From contig JADGAW010000173.1 in assembly GCA_015231815.1 (NCBI GenBank), forward strand, positions 1 to 5,317: DNA of 5,317 nt, in the 5' to 3' direction. A program made the translations under genes and the position numbers. The first letter of the stretch is position 1, and each line of letters opens with the position of its first letter. Under the pieces are notes generated by a model. It was not told where the DNA came from, made no database searches, and saw only the letters and a list, made by a program, of their open reading frames with translations. This DNA is from Nitrospinota bacterium. Its GTDB lineage: Bacteria > Nitrospinota_A > JADGAW01. Shown in pieces: positions 1 to 5,317 of this stretch.

Positions 1-2819
1 AGATTACTGCAATTGGTAAGCTTCAGCAAAACCTTCTTGATACTCGAAGTCTCAAAGAAAAACTTATCGAAATAACAGATGAAATTGTTCATATTTTTAA
101 TGCCGATTTTTGTCGAATATGGGTTATTCGAGACCCCAATAAATATTGTGAACAAGGCTGTGTTCATGTCAACCTGAAAAAAGAGGGGAAATATCTCTGT
201 CAGGATCACTCACATTGTCTTCACCTTATTGCAAGTTCTGGACGTTATACCCATACTGACGGAGCTCATGGTCATGTTCCACTGGGAGCATATAAAATCG
301 GGCGACTTATTCAGGAGGGACATGAAAGCTTTATTTCTCAAGATGTTGTAAATGACCCTCAGGTTGGAGACCATGAATGGGCTCGTTCCCTTGGGCTTAA
401 ATCTTTTGTCGGATACGGACTTTTTAATTCTGATAACAGCCCTATCGGAGTATTAGCCTTATTTCATAAAAAAAATCTTAACTCAGAAGATATCGCTCAA
501 TTAAGAGGGCTTGCTGCAACAACTTCTCAGGTAATTATGTCTGGTTTTGCTGAAGAGACTATTCTTCAGGCAAAAATGGAGGCAGAAAAAGCCACTGCGG
601 CAAAAGGTGAATTTCTTGCCCGAATGAGCCATGAAATACGTACCCCGATGAACGCAGTTATTGGTTTAACACATCTTGCTCTTCGAACCAATCTTTCTCC
701 AAAACAGCGGGACTACCTGAGAAAAATTCATGGTTCCTCTCAGGCTCTTTTAGGAATTATTAATGATATTCTGGATTTTTCCAAGATTGAATCAGGTAAG
801 CTCACGATGGAAAACATTGAGTTTAATCTTCAGGAAGTCCTCGACAACCTTGTTAATATTCTCACTGTTAAGGCAGAAGAAAAAGGACTTGAGTTTCTTC
901 TCTCCCTTGATCGAAAGATTCCTCTTAAACTCATGGGAGATCCTTTACGTCTTGGTCAAATCCTCATCAACCTGACCAGTAACGCCATTAAGTTTACGGA
1001 AAAAGGAGAGGTGGTCGTGAGAGTACGACTGCAAAAAGTAAAAGAAAACAGCAGGTCAATTCATTTTTCTATTCGTGATAGCGGTATTGGAATCAGTGAA
1101 GAGCAAAAGAAGGTATTATTTCAATCATTTTCTCAAGCTGACGGTTCAATTACTCGACGTTTTGGTGGTACAGGTCTGGGACTTGCTATTTCCAAACAAC
1201 TTGTTGAATTAATGAAAGGAAAGCTTGAAGTCAAAAGCACTCTGGATAAAGGAAGCACCTTCTCCTTTGAAATTGATCTGGGGTGTGTCTCAGATGAGGA
1301 AGAATCAGAGAAAACATTCATTCCAGAATCTCTAAAAGGAAAGAACGTACTCATTGTAGATGACAATAAAAGCAGTAGAAAAATATTGGAAGCAATGCTT
1401 AAAGATTTTTCCTTTTCCGTTGTTACCGCAGAATCAGGTTTAGAAGCTATAGCTCTTGTAGAAGAAAGATACAAAAAAAATATTTCGCCATTTGATTTAA
1501 TTCTTATGGACTGGAAAATGCCGGAAATGGATGGAATTGAAACAGCACGACAACTAAAAAATGACTCACGTTTTCCTGAAGCACCCTCAATATTAATGAT
1601 TACGGCATATGGTCGTGAAGAAGTTATGCAAGCAGCAGATGACATTAGGCTTGATGGACTTCTTTCCAAGCCGGTTGGACACTCTTTGCTTTTGAATACA
1701 ATCTTTGAAATTTTTGGTTTTGAAGAAAGCCTTGCTTCATCGTTTAATGGAGAGTTTCATCTGACCTCAAGAAGTATGCAAACAATTCAGGGTGCATCTG
1801 TTTTACTTGTTGAAGATAATGTTATTAATCAGCAGGTAGCGATGGAGCTTCTTGAACAAGCTGGGTTGAAGGTCGATTTAGCAGAAAATGGACAAGAAGG
1901 AGTTGAGAAAGCCTGTAAGAACAAATATGATTTGGTTCTTATGGACATGCAAATGCCAGTAATGGACGGAGTTGAAGCAACACGAAGGATTAGGGAACGA
2001 GGATTAAAAGACCTCCCCATTGTTGCCATGACTGCTAACGCCTTAGAAACAGACCGGAAAAGGACAATGGAGGCAGGAATGAACGCACATCTTACAAAAC
2101 CAATTAACCCAGAAGAATTAGAAGAGACATTGAAGCAATGGATTATTATGGATGGGAAAAGACCTCTTGTAAGCGCATCGACGGAAGAAGAGTTGTTATT
2201 TCCAGAAGTTGCAGGTCTTGATACAAAAATGGGGTTACGAAACGTTGGTGGTTCACGTGAACTTTACCTTAAACTTCTTAAGATGTTTGCAGAAGAGAAT
2301 CAGGATTTTACCTCTTTAATTCAAGCAAAGATTGACTCTAACGAGCTTGATGTTGCACATAGAATGGCTCACTCTCTCAAAGGCTCAATAATATCTTTAG
2401 GTGCCAAGGAAATTTCAAGAGTTGCAGAAGAATTAGAATTAGCATTAAAAAATAACCGCAAAATAGAAGTAGAAAGGATTGTTCCTGATTTAGGCAAATC
2501 AGTGGAAACCTTTTGCTCTGAATTATTAAAGTTCTTTCATAAAAATGCAGATACGTCCCTAACTGAAGAAGAAAATCGAGAGGATTCTCATCCAGACATC
2601 GAATTATCTCTGGATTTACTCAATAAGCTCAATAGTTTGTTAGAATTGGCAGATTCACAGGCAGAAAAAGTTGCTGAAGAATTGTGTAGTAACCTTAAAG
2701 GTCTTGATCTCGATAAGGAGTTAAAGGAATTAAAAGACAATATTGAAGATGTTGAGTTTGAAGATGCAATAGAGTTATCAAAACAAATAGAAGAAAAACT
2801 AAGGAGAAAACGTGAATAG
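1..2819 (+). CDS. GAF-domain hybrid sensor histidine kinase (HisKA-HATPase-REC-REC-HPt), 5' partial
   Basis: Cytoplasmic part of a BarA/phosphorelay-type hybrid kinase that autophosphorylates on His and passes phosphate His-Asp-His-Asp. The frame is open from the codon at 3, so the start lies off the left edge; the ATG at 537 has no ribosome binding site and sits inside the frame. Numbering from that first codon (938 residues visible): GAF about 20-178 with a Cys/His cluster (C49, C53, C66, C72); short helical linker; HisKA with SHEIRTP and phospho-His 210 (codon 630-632); HATPase with N box around N327, DSGIGI at 359 and GGTGLGL at 388; REC1 with DD 453-454, acceptor D503, T534, K556; REC2 with ED 604-605, acceptor D648, T677, K699; HPt with HSLKGS and H790; then an acidic helical tail of about 75 residues. 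No membrane segment is seen in the visible part. It overlaps the next gene by 8 bases. Architecture is certain; the signal sensed is unknown. Confidence 0.96.
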   Translation, partial: ITAIGKLQQNLLDTRSLKEKLIEITDEIVHIFNADFCRIWVIRDPNKYCEQGCVHVNLKKEGKYLCQDHSHCLHLIASSGRYTHTDGAHGHVPLGAYKIGRLIQEGHESFISQDVVNDPQVGDHEWARSLGLKSFVGYGLFNSDNSPIGVLALFHKKNLNSEDIAQLRGLAATTSQVIMSGFAEETILQAKMEAEKATAAKGEFLARMSHEIRTPMNAVIGLTHLALRTNLSPKQRDYLRKIHGSSQALLGIINDILDFSKIESGKLTMENIEFNLQEVLDNLVNILTVKAEEKGLEFLLSLDRKIPLKLMGDPLRLGQILINLTSNAIKFTEKGEVVVRVRLQKVKENSRSIHFSIRDSGIGISEEQKKVLFQSFSQADGSITRRFGGTGLGLAISKQLVELMKGKLEVKSTLDKGSTFSFEIDLGCVSDEEESEKTFIPESLKGKNVLIVDDNKSSRKILEAMLKDFSFSVVTAESGLEAIALVEERYKKNISPFDLILMDWKMPEMDGIETARQLKNDSRFPEAPSILMITAYGREEVMQAADDIRLDGLLSKPVGHSLLLNTIFEIFGFEESLASSFNGEFHLTSRSMQTIQGASVLLVEDNVINQQVAMELLEQAGLKVDLAENGQEGVEKACKNKYDLVLMDMQMPVMDGVEATRRIRERGLKDLPIVAMTANALETDRKRTMEAGMNAHLTKPINPEELEETLKQWIIMDGKRPLVSASTEEELLFPEVAGLDTKMGLRNVGGSRELYLKLLKMFAEENQDFTSLIQAKIDSNELDVAHRMAHSLKGSIISLGAKEISRVAEELELALKNNRKIEVERIVPDLGKSVETFCSELLKFFHKNADTSLTEEENREDSHPDIELSLDLLNKLNSLLELADSQAEKVAEELCSNLKGLDLDKELKELKDNIEDVEFEDAIELSKQIEEKLRRKRE
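2801..2806 (+). promoter_or_regulatory. Shine-Dalgarno site of the REC-GGDEF gene
   Basis: AAGGAG lies 5 bases before the GTG at 2812, inside the last codons of the kinase gene. It fixes a GTG start for the downstream gene and, with the 8-base overlap, argues for translational coupling of kinase and response regulator. Confidence 0.85.
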
Positions 2820-3717
2820 CGAGAATAAACAACGAATCCTCATTGTAGATGATGAGCGATTAAATAGAGAAATACTTTCAAATCTTTTACAGGAAACTCA
2901 CAATATTGTTGTTGCTAAAAGTGGAGAGCAAGCATTAAAAAGGCTTGAAAACAACTCGGATATAGATCTTGTTCTTCTTGATGTCATGATGCCGGATATG
3001 GATGGTTATGAGACGATTAAATGTATCAAGGAAAATGATAATCTCAAAGACATCCCGGTAATATTTATTACAGCACTTGATTCAGCAGATGACGAAGAAA
3101 AAGGTTTACAGCTTGGGGCAGCTGATTATATTGCCAAACCATTTCGTCCAGCAATTGTTCGGTTACGAGTTGCAAACCACCTGCAATTTATACGTCAAAG
3201 AAAAATACTTGAATTGTTAGCGGGTAAAGACGGGCTTACGGAAATAGCCAATAGAAGAACATTTGATGAAACTTATAAGAAAGAATGGCTTCGAGCTTCA
3301 AGAAACGGTTTACCATTATCGGTAGCAATGATTGATGTCGATTTTTTTAAGCACTTTAATGATAATTATGGTCATGCAAAAGGTGATGTAGCACTCAAGG
3401 CAGTAGCAAGTACATTACAGAAGTCATTACGAAGGTCGAGCGACCTTGTAGCTCGCTATGGAGGTGAAGAATTTGTTCTTCTTTTACCTGAAACCAGCAA
3501 AGTTGAGGGAGAGAGTTTTCTTAATACCATTTGCTCTAAAATTCAGGAATTAGCAATTCCCCACGAATTTTCTGAAGTATCACCACATCTTTCAATTTCT
3601 GTTGGTGGAGCAACAACGACTTCCCATAAAAATCCGGAAGATTTTCTCAAAGAAGCCGATTTAATGCTCTATAAAGCGAAAGATAGTGGTCGAAATCAGG
3701 TTGTCTGGTGCGATTAA
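2812..3717 (+). CDS. REC-GGDEF response regulator (diguanylate cyclase)
   Basis: A 301-residue response regulator whose output makes cyclic di-GMP from two GTP. Receiver about 7-125: acidic pair D13-D14, phospho-acceptor D57 in VLLDVMMPDMDG, T87 and K109 in the usual places. GGDEF domain about 137-300: DGLTEIANRRTF entry motif, metal-binding D175 in IDVDFFK, FNDNYGHAKGD, and the active-site loop RYGGEEF with GGEEF at 217-221, a functional variant. An RxxD inhibitory site (R208, D211) lies at the PleD-like spacing before GGEEF, so product feedback inhibition is expected. The GTG start is supported by AAGGAG 5 bases upstream. It overlaps the hybrid kinase gene by 8 bases, making that kinase the likely phosphodonor through its HPt domain. 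Unlike PleD it has one receiver, not two. Nothing looks broken. Confidence 0.96.
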   Translation: MNSENKQRILIVDDERLNREILSNLLQETHNIVVAKSGEQALKRLENNSDIDLVLLDVMMPDMDGYETIKCIKENDNLKDIPVIFITALDSADDEEKGLQLGAADYIAKPFRPAIVRLRVANHLQFIRQRKILELLAGKDGLTEIANRRTFDETYKKEWLRASRNGLPLSVAMIDVDFFKHFNDNYGHAKGDVALKAVASTLQKSLRRSSDLVARYGGEEFVLLLPETSKVEGESFLNTICSKIQELAIPHEFSEVSPHLSISVGGATTTSHKNPEDFLKEADLMLYKAKDSGRNQVVWCD

Positions 3718-3796
3718 ATTCCTAAATCCTTTATTGTCACAGAACGAAAAGACGTGAAGCTCAAATTTAGATTCAATGAATGTACAAAAATAGCAT

Positions 3797-3831
3797 AAAA
3801 GGAATACACCTTCTTGTATTAATTCTTTTTT
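3797..3831. terminator. weak hairpin between convergent genes, possibly bidirectional terminator
   Basis: AATACA (3803-3808) and TGTATT (3815-3820) can form a 6-bp stem with a 6-base loop. On the + strand a run of six T (3826-3831) follows after 5 bases; on the minus strand the stem is followed by CCTTTT. The position between two convergent transcription units fits a shared terminator, but the stem is AT-rich and short, so this is a weak call. I see nothing else in the 147 bases between the two genes. Confidence 0.3.
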
Positions 3832-3864
3832 CGTGGTTTCCGTAGAAGTTTGCCCCCCGCCTTG

Positions 3865-4107
3865 TTATTCCTTCCAGATTAACAGTTCTATATGCCCGCC
3901 TTCAAGTTCTTTTAAGTCGTAATGCAGCCCTCTTTCAACAAGTTTTTCGTAGAGTGGAATTGGGTTTTTTCGGTGGAGCATACAGACAACATCGTCTTTA
4001 TTCATTTTTTCCACCGCTTCAAGAACTGACAACATCGGGTTTGGCGGCTCCATTTCCCGACAATCAACAGTAATAATATTTTTTTGCTTTCTTATTTCAT
4101 CTGTCAT
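3865..4107 (-). CDS. DUF2249 domain protein (TusA-like fold, small)
   Basis: An 80-residue soluble protein that is essentially one DUF2249 domain. Visible hallmarks are VDCREMEPPNP near the N-terminus (residues 14-24), an alternating beta/alpha pattern, and LHRKNPIPLYEKLVERG (44-60), which matches the family pattern of His plus PLY before a helix. DUF2249 resembles TusA in fold, but the TusA active Cys of CPxP is replaced here (EPPNP), so TusA-type sulfur transfer at that site is not expected; C16 and C42 remain. The ATG lies 6 bases after the stop of the hemerythrin gene, and AGGA at the end of that gene, about 10 bases from the ATG, serves as a modest ribosome binding site. Co-transcription with a hemerythrin that itself starts with a DUF2249-like domain suggests a shared job in O2/NO or redox handling. 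The biochemical function of the family is not established to my knowledge. Confidence 0.85.
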   Translation of the reverse strand: MTDEIRKQKNIITVDCREMEPPNPMLSVLEAVEKMNKDDVVCMLHRKNPIPLYEKLVERGLHYDLKELEGGHIELLIWKE

Positions 4108-4113
4108 ACAGTA

Positions 4114-4785
4114 TTAATCCTGTAGTTGCATTTTCTTTAATAAGCCTTCAACCATTTCTGAAATATGCATGTCAGCCATGGGATAAAGCATCTGTTCTTC
4201 CTTCATATTATGCTGTTGCATGAGAATAAGAAGCGTTTCTCCTATACTTAGCACTCGAGTATAGTCTCCAGAGCTTATGCATTCCTTCATTTGCCCGAGA
4301 AGTTCCCTCATTTGTTCATGTTCCATCCTCATAACTGTTGTTGGACCTTCGGTCATTCCGGTTTCTTCTTCAAAGGCAGGAAAAAATACTTTTTCTTCCA
4401 TATTAAAGTGATGGAGCATACCTGTAACAAACCCGGAAAGAATTTTGCCACCCTCTTCCCAATTGCCATCGAGTCCTGCTGCTTCACCATCGGCATAAAG
4501 CTCATCACACCTCTTATGGTCTCTTGCCATATAGTTTTTTATTCCACTAAAAGTTCCCTCTTCAACTTTAGCAATCTTTCCTTCCCAAAGTTCTGGTCCT
4601 TCATTGAGAGGAGACCACGTAAACTTTTTCCAATACTTATCTTGAAAAGAGGCAATAAGTGGGAAAAAGTTATCTTTTGCAGCAACAGTTAATTCTTCAA
4701 GGTTTCCTAAAGAGTTAAATTCATTTTCTATATGAGTAAGTCTATCATTTTCGGTAACAGCCGATATATCAATATTCTTTGCCAT
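4114..4785 (-). CDS. DUF2249-like / hemerythrin HHE domain protein
   Basis: A 223-residue soluble protein. Residues about 3-74 look like a degenerate DUF2249 domain, ending in FTWSPLNEGPELWEGKI, a typical DUF2249 C-terminal strand pattern. Residues about 78-215 form a four-helix hemerythrin-like domain with a full set of likely diiron ligands: H90 (RDH), H126 and E130 (HFNME), H156 (MEHEQ), H192 and E196 (HNMKE). Such proteins bind O2 or NO at a non-haem diiron centre, and relatives act in NO/oxidative stress defence, iron-sulfur repair or sensing; which one applies here is not shown by the sequence. The start is the ATG at 4785, preceded by AAAAGGAAA with 6 bases between AGGA and ATG. An upstream in-frame TTG at 4839 would add 18 AT-rich-encoded residues, has no ribosome binding site, and lies within the promoter region. 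First gene of an operon with the small DUF2249 gene. Confidence 0.92.
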   Translation of the reverse strand: MAKNIDISAVTENDRLTHIENEFNSLGNLEELTVAAKDNFFPLIASFQDKYWKKFTWSPLNEGPELWEGKIAKVEEGTFSGIKNYMARDHKRCDELYADGEAAGLDGNWEEGGKILSGFVTGMLHHFNMEEKVFFPAFEEETGMTEGPTTVMRMEHEQMRELLGQMKECISSGDYTRVLSIGETLLILMQQHNMKEEQMLYPMADMHISEMVEGLLKKMQLQD

Positions 4786-4791
4786 GAAATT

Positions 4792-4795
4792 TCCT
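4792..4795 (-). promoter_or_regulatory. Shine-Dalgarno site of the hemerythrin gene
   Basis: On the minus strand AGGA within AAAAGGAAA sits 6 bases before the ATG at 4785. It decides between that ATG and the longer TTG reading at 4839. Confidence 0.8.
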
Positions 4796-4824
4796 TTTAT
4801 TAGATTATTTAACAAGAGAATGAT

Positions 4825-4830
4825 ATTATA
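4825..4830 (-). promoter_or_regulatory. candidate -10 box for the hemerythrin operon
   Basis: On the minus strand this reads TATAAT, a perfect sigma-70 -10 hexamer, about 40 bases before the ATG at 4785. At 17-base spacing the -35 position (4848-4853) reads TAAAAA, a poor match, which would fit a regulated or activator-assisted promoter. The region is AT-rich, so chance occurrence is possible. Confidence 0.45.
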
Positions 4831-4832
4831 AT
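4827..4832 (+). promoter_or_regulatory. candidate -10 box for the HPt gene
   Basis: TATAAT on the + strand, overlapping the minus-strand -10 box in the shared octamer ATTATAAT. It would give a start point near 4839 and a leader of about 26 bases before the ATG at 4865. No convincing -35 hexamer is seen (ATTATT at 17-base spacing). Confidence 0.35.
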
Positions 4833-4846
4833 TGAACAATATTCAA
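4832..4846. promoter_or_regulatory. inverted repeat TTGAA-N5-TTCAA, candidate operator between divergent genes
   Basis: Perfect 5-base arms TTGAA (4832-4836) and TTCAA (4842-4846) around a 5-base centre. The site lies directly upstream of the minus-strand TATAAT and would cover the predicted + strand start point, so a bound regulator could control both divergent genes. The arms resemble CRP/FNR-family half sites (TTGAT), but the canonical FNR spacer is 4 bases, so no regulator is assigned. In AT-rich DNA this could arise by chance. Confidence 0.4.
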
Positions 4847-4864
4847 CTTTTTATGACTTAAATC

Positions 4865-5221
4865 ATGTTTGATCAATATCCCTCATTAGATAAAGTATTA
4901 ATTCAAGAATTAAAGGAACTTGACCCTGAAGACAATACCTTCCTTGAGAAAGTATTAGATATGTTTGTTGATGATGTCAAAACAAGCTTTAGCAAATTAA
5001 ATACTCTTGTCCCAGAAGAAGACGCTCAAGAAATCCATAAATTAACTCATCCCTTAAAATCAAGCAGTGGCAATGTAGGAGCTTTAAAACTTGCAGCAAT
5101 TTTTACCGAGATGGACAACAAATCCAAAGCAAATGATTTACAAGAAATGGAGTCTCTTTTTCTTGAAGCTCAAAAGGAATTTTGTATTGTAGAAAAGAAA
5201 ATAAAGGAAATTCTGGAGTAG
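4865..5221 (+). CDS. single-domain HPt phosphotransfer protein
   Basis: A 118-residue, mostly helical soluble protein made of one HPt domain. The phospho-accepting site is H62 in HKLTHPLKSSSGNVGA, with K65 three residues after the His and the S-GN-GA turn typical of the family (most members read AHxLKGSS or AHxLKSSS). Preceding helices (residues about 10-48) and the following helix with LAAIFTEMD match the four-helix bundle. HPt proteins shuttle phosphate between receiver domains and have no catalytic activity of their own. The ATG at 4865 is the first start after an in-frame TAA at 4859; no Shine-Dalgarno is visible upstream, so translation may be inefficient or leader-dependent. Plausible partners are the two receivers of the hybrid kinase and the REC-GGDEF protein about 1.1 kb to the left, but the kinase already carries its own HPt domain, so the partner is open. 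Confidence 0.88.
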   Translation: MFDQYPSLDKVLIQELKELDPEDNTFLEKVLDMFVDDVKTSFSKLNTLVPEEDAQEIHKLTHPLKSSSGNVGALKLAAIFTEMDNKSKANDLQEMESLFLEAQKEFCIVEKKIKEILE

Positions 5222-5294
5222 CTTAACTTCCTTTTTCTTTAAGTCCGGTTACGAAACATTCTCTATCTTTTTCTATATACCCTTAAGCGTTCCC

Positions 5295-5315
5295 AAAAAG
5301 GAAGCAAGTCTTCCT
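5295..5315 (-). terminator. candidate rho-independent terminator of a minus-strand gene beyond the right edge
   Basis: On the minus strand AGGAAG (5315-5310), loop ACTTG, CTTCCT (5304-5299) form a perfect 6-bp stem immediately followed by further T residues (5298-5295). The T-run is only on the minus-strand side, so it would end a transcript entering from the right. The stem is short. Nothing else is supported between the HPt gene stop and this hairpin. Confidence 0.4.
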
Positions 5316-5317
5316 CT

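Noticed and set aside
537..539. ATG at 537 as start of the hybrid kinase
   Set aside because: The frame is open from position 3 and encodes a recognisable GAF domain leading straight into the kinase linker; there is no ribosome binding site before 537.
1133..1669. Minus-strand open frame of 178 codons inside the kinase gene
   Set aside because: It is antisense to the HATPase/REC1 coding region, its translation is low-complexity and Ser-rich, and it matches no family; the sense strand fully explains the sequence.
4291..4692. Plus-strand open frame of 133 codons across the hemerythrin gene
   Set aside because: It is antisense to a clear HHE domain and its Phe/Lys/His-rich translation mirrors the sense codons.
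4786..4839. TTG at 4839 as a longer start for the hemerythrin gene
   Set aside because: No Shine-Dalgarno precedes it, the extra residues match no domain, and the ATG at 4785 has a good AAAAGGAAA site at proper spacing.
4868..4876. TTTGATCAA at the start of the HPt gene as an FNR-like site
   Set aside because: It is a compact palindrome within codons 2-4 without the spacer of an FNR site, and is explained by coding sequence.
5222..5243. CTTAA ... TTAAG inverted repeat after the HPt stop as a terminator
   Set aside because: Only a 5-bp AT-rich stem with a 12-base loop and no T-run after it.
5223..5282. Short minus-strand frame of 19 codons ending in GLKEKGS and stop, possibly the end of a gene from the right
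   Set aside because: It is closed upstream by a stop at 5283-5285, so it would need a frameshift, and a candidate minus-strand terminator lies just upstream of it.

Overview
The window is an AT-rich bacterial segment holding five protein-coding genes, four of them complete. Four of the five proteins are signalling or diiron/oxygen-chemistry proteins; the fifth is a small DUF2249 protein. The dense two-component content, the hemerythrin-like protein and the particular Cys/His-bearing GAF domain at the left edge resemble genomes of anaerobic or microaerophilic Desulfobacterota-type bacteria. This assignment rests on family resemblance only and is tentative.

Left block (1-3717, + strand): a large hybrid histidine kinase, cut off by the left edge, reads GAF - HisKA - HATPase - REC - REC - HPt - helical tail. 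Its reading frame is open from the first complete codon at position 3, so the ATG at 537 is internal and starting there would delete the GAF sensor. Its last 8 bases overlap a GTG-started REC-GGDEF gene with a strong ribosome binding site. The pair forms one translationally coupled unit: input domain, internal multistep phosphorelay, then a response regulator that makes cyclic di-GMP. All catalytic and phospho-acceptor residues I can check are intact.

Middle (3718-4785): a short intergenic stretch with a weak, possibly bidirectional hairpin separates this unit from two convergent minus-strand genes. In transcription order these are a DUF2249-like/hemerythrin (HHE) protein and a small free-standing DUF2249 protein, 6 bases apart. 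They look like a two-gene operon for diiron-based O2/NO handling or sensing. The hemerythrin gene starts at the ATG at 4785, which has a good Shine-Dalgarno sequence, and not at the TTG further upstream.

Right block (4786-5317): a 79-base divergent intergenic region holds back-to-back TATAAT boxes and a 15-base inverted repeat (TTGAA-N5-TTCAA). It separates the hemerythrin operon from a + strand gene for a single-domain HPt phosphotransfer protein. Beyond that gene there is no supported coding sequence. A hairpin followed by a T-run on the minus strand at the right edge suggests that a minus-strand gene outside the window ends there.

Taken together, the window may be a locus linking a diiron protein, a stand-alone phosphotransfer protein and a kinase/diguanylate cyclase pair. 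The functional linkage is inferred only from adjacency.
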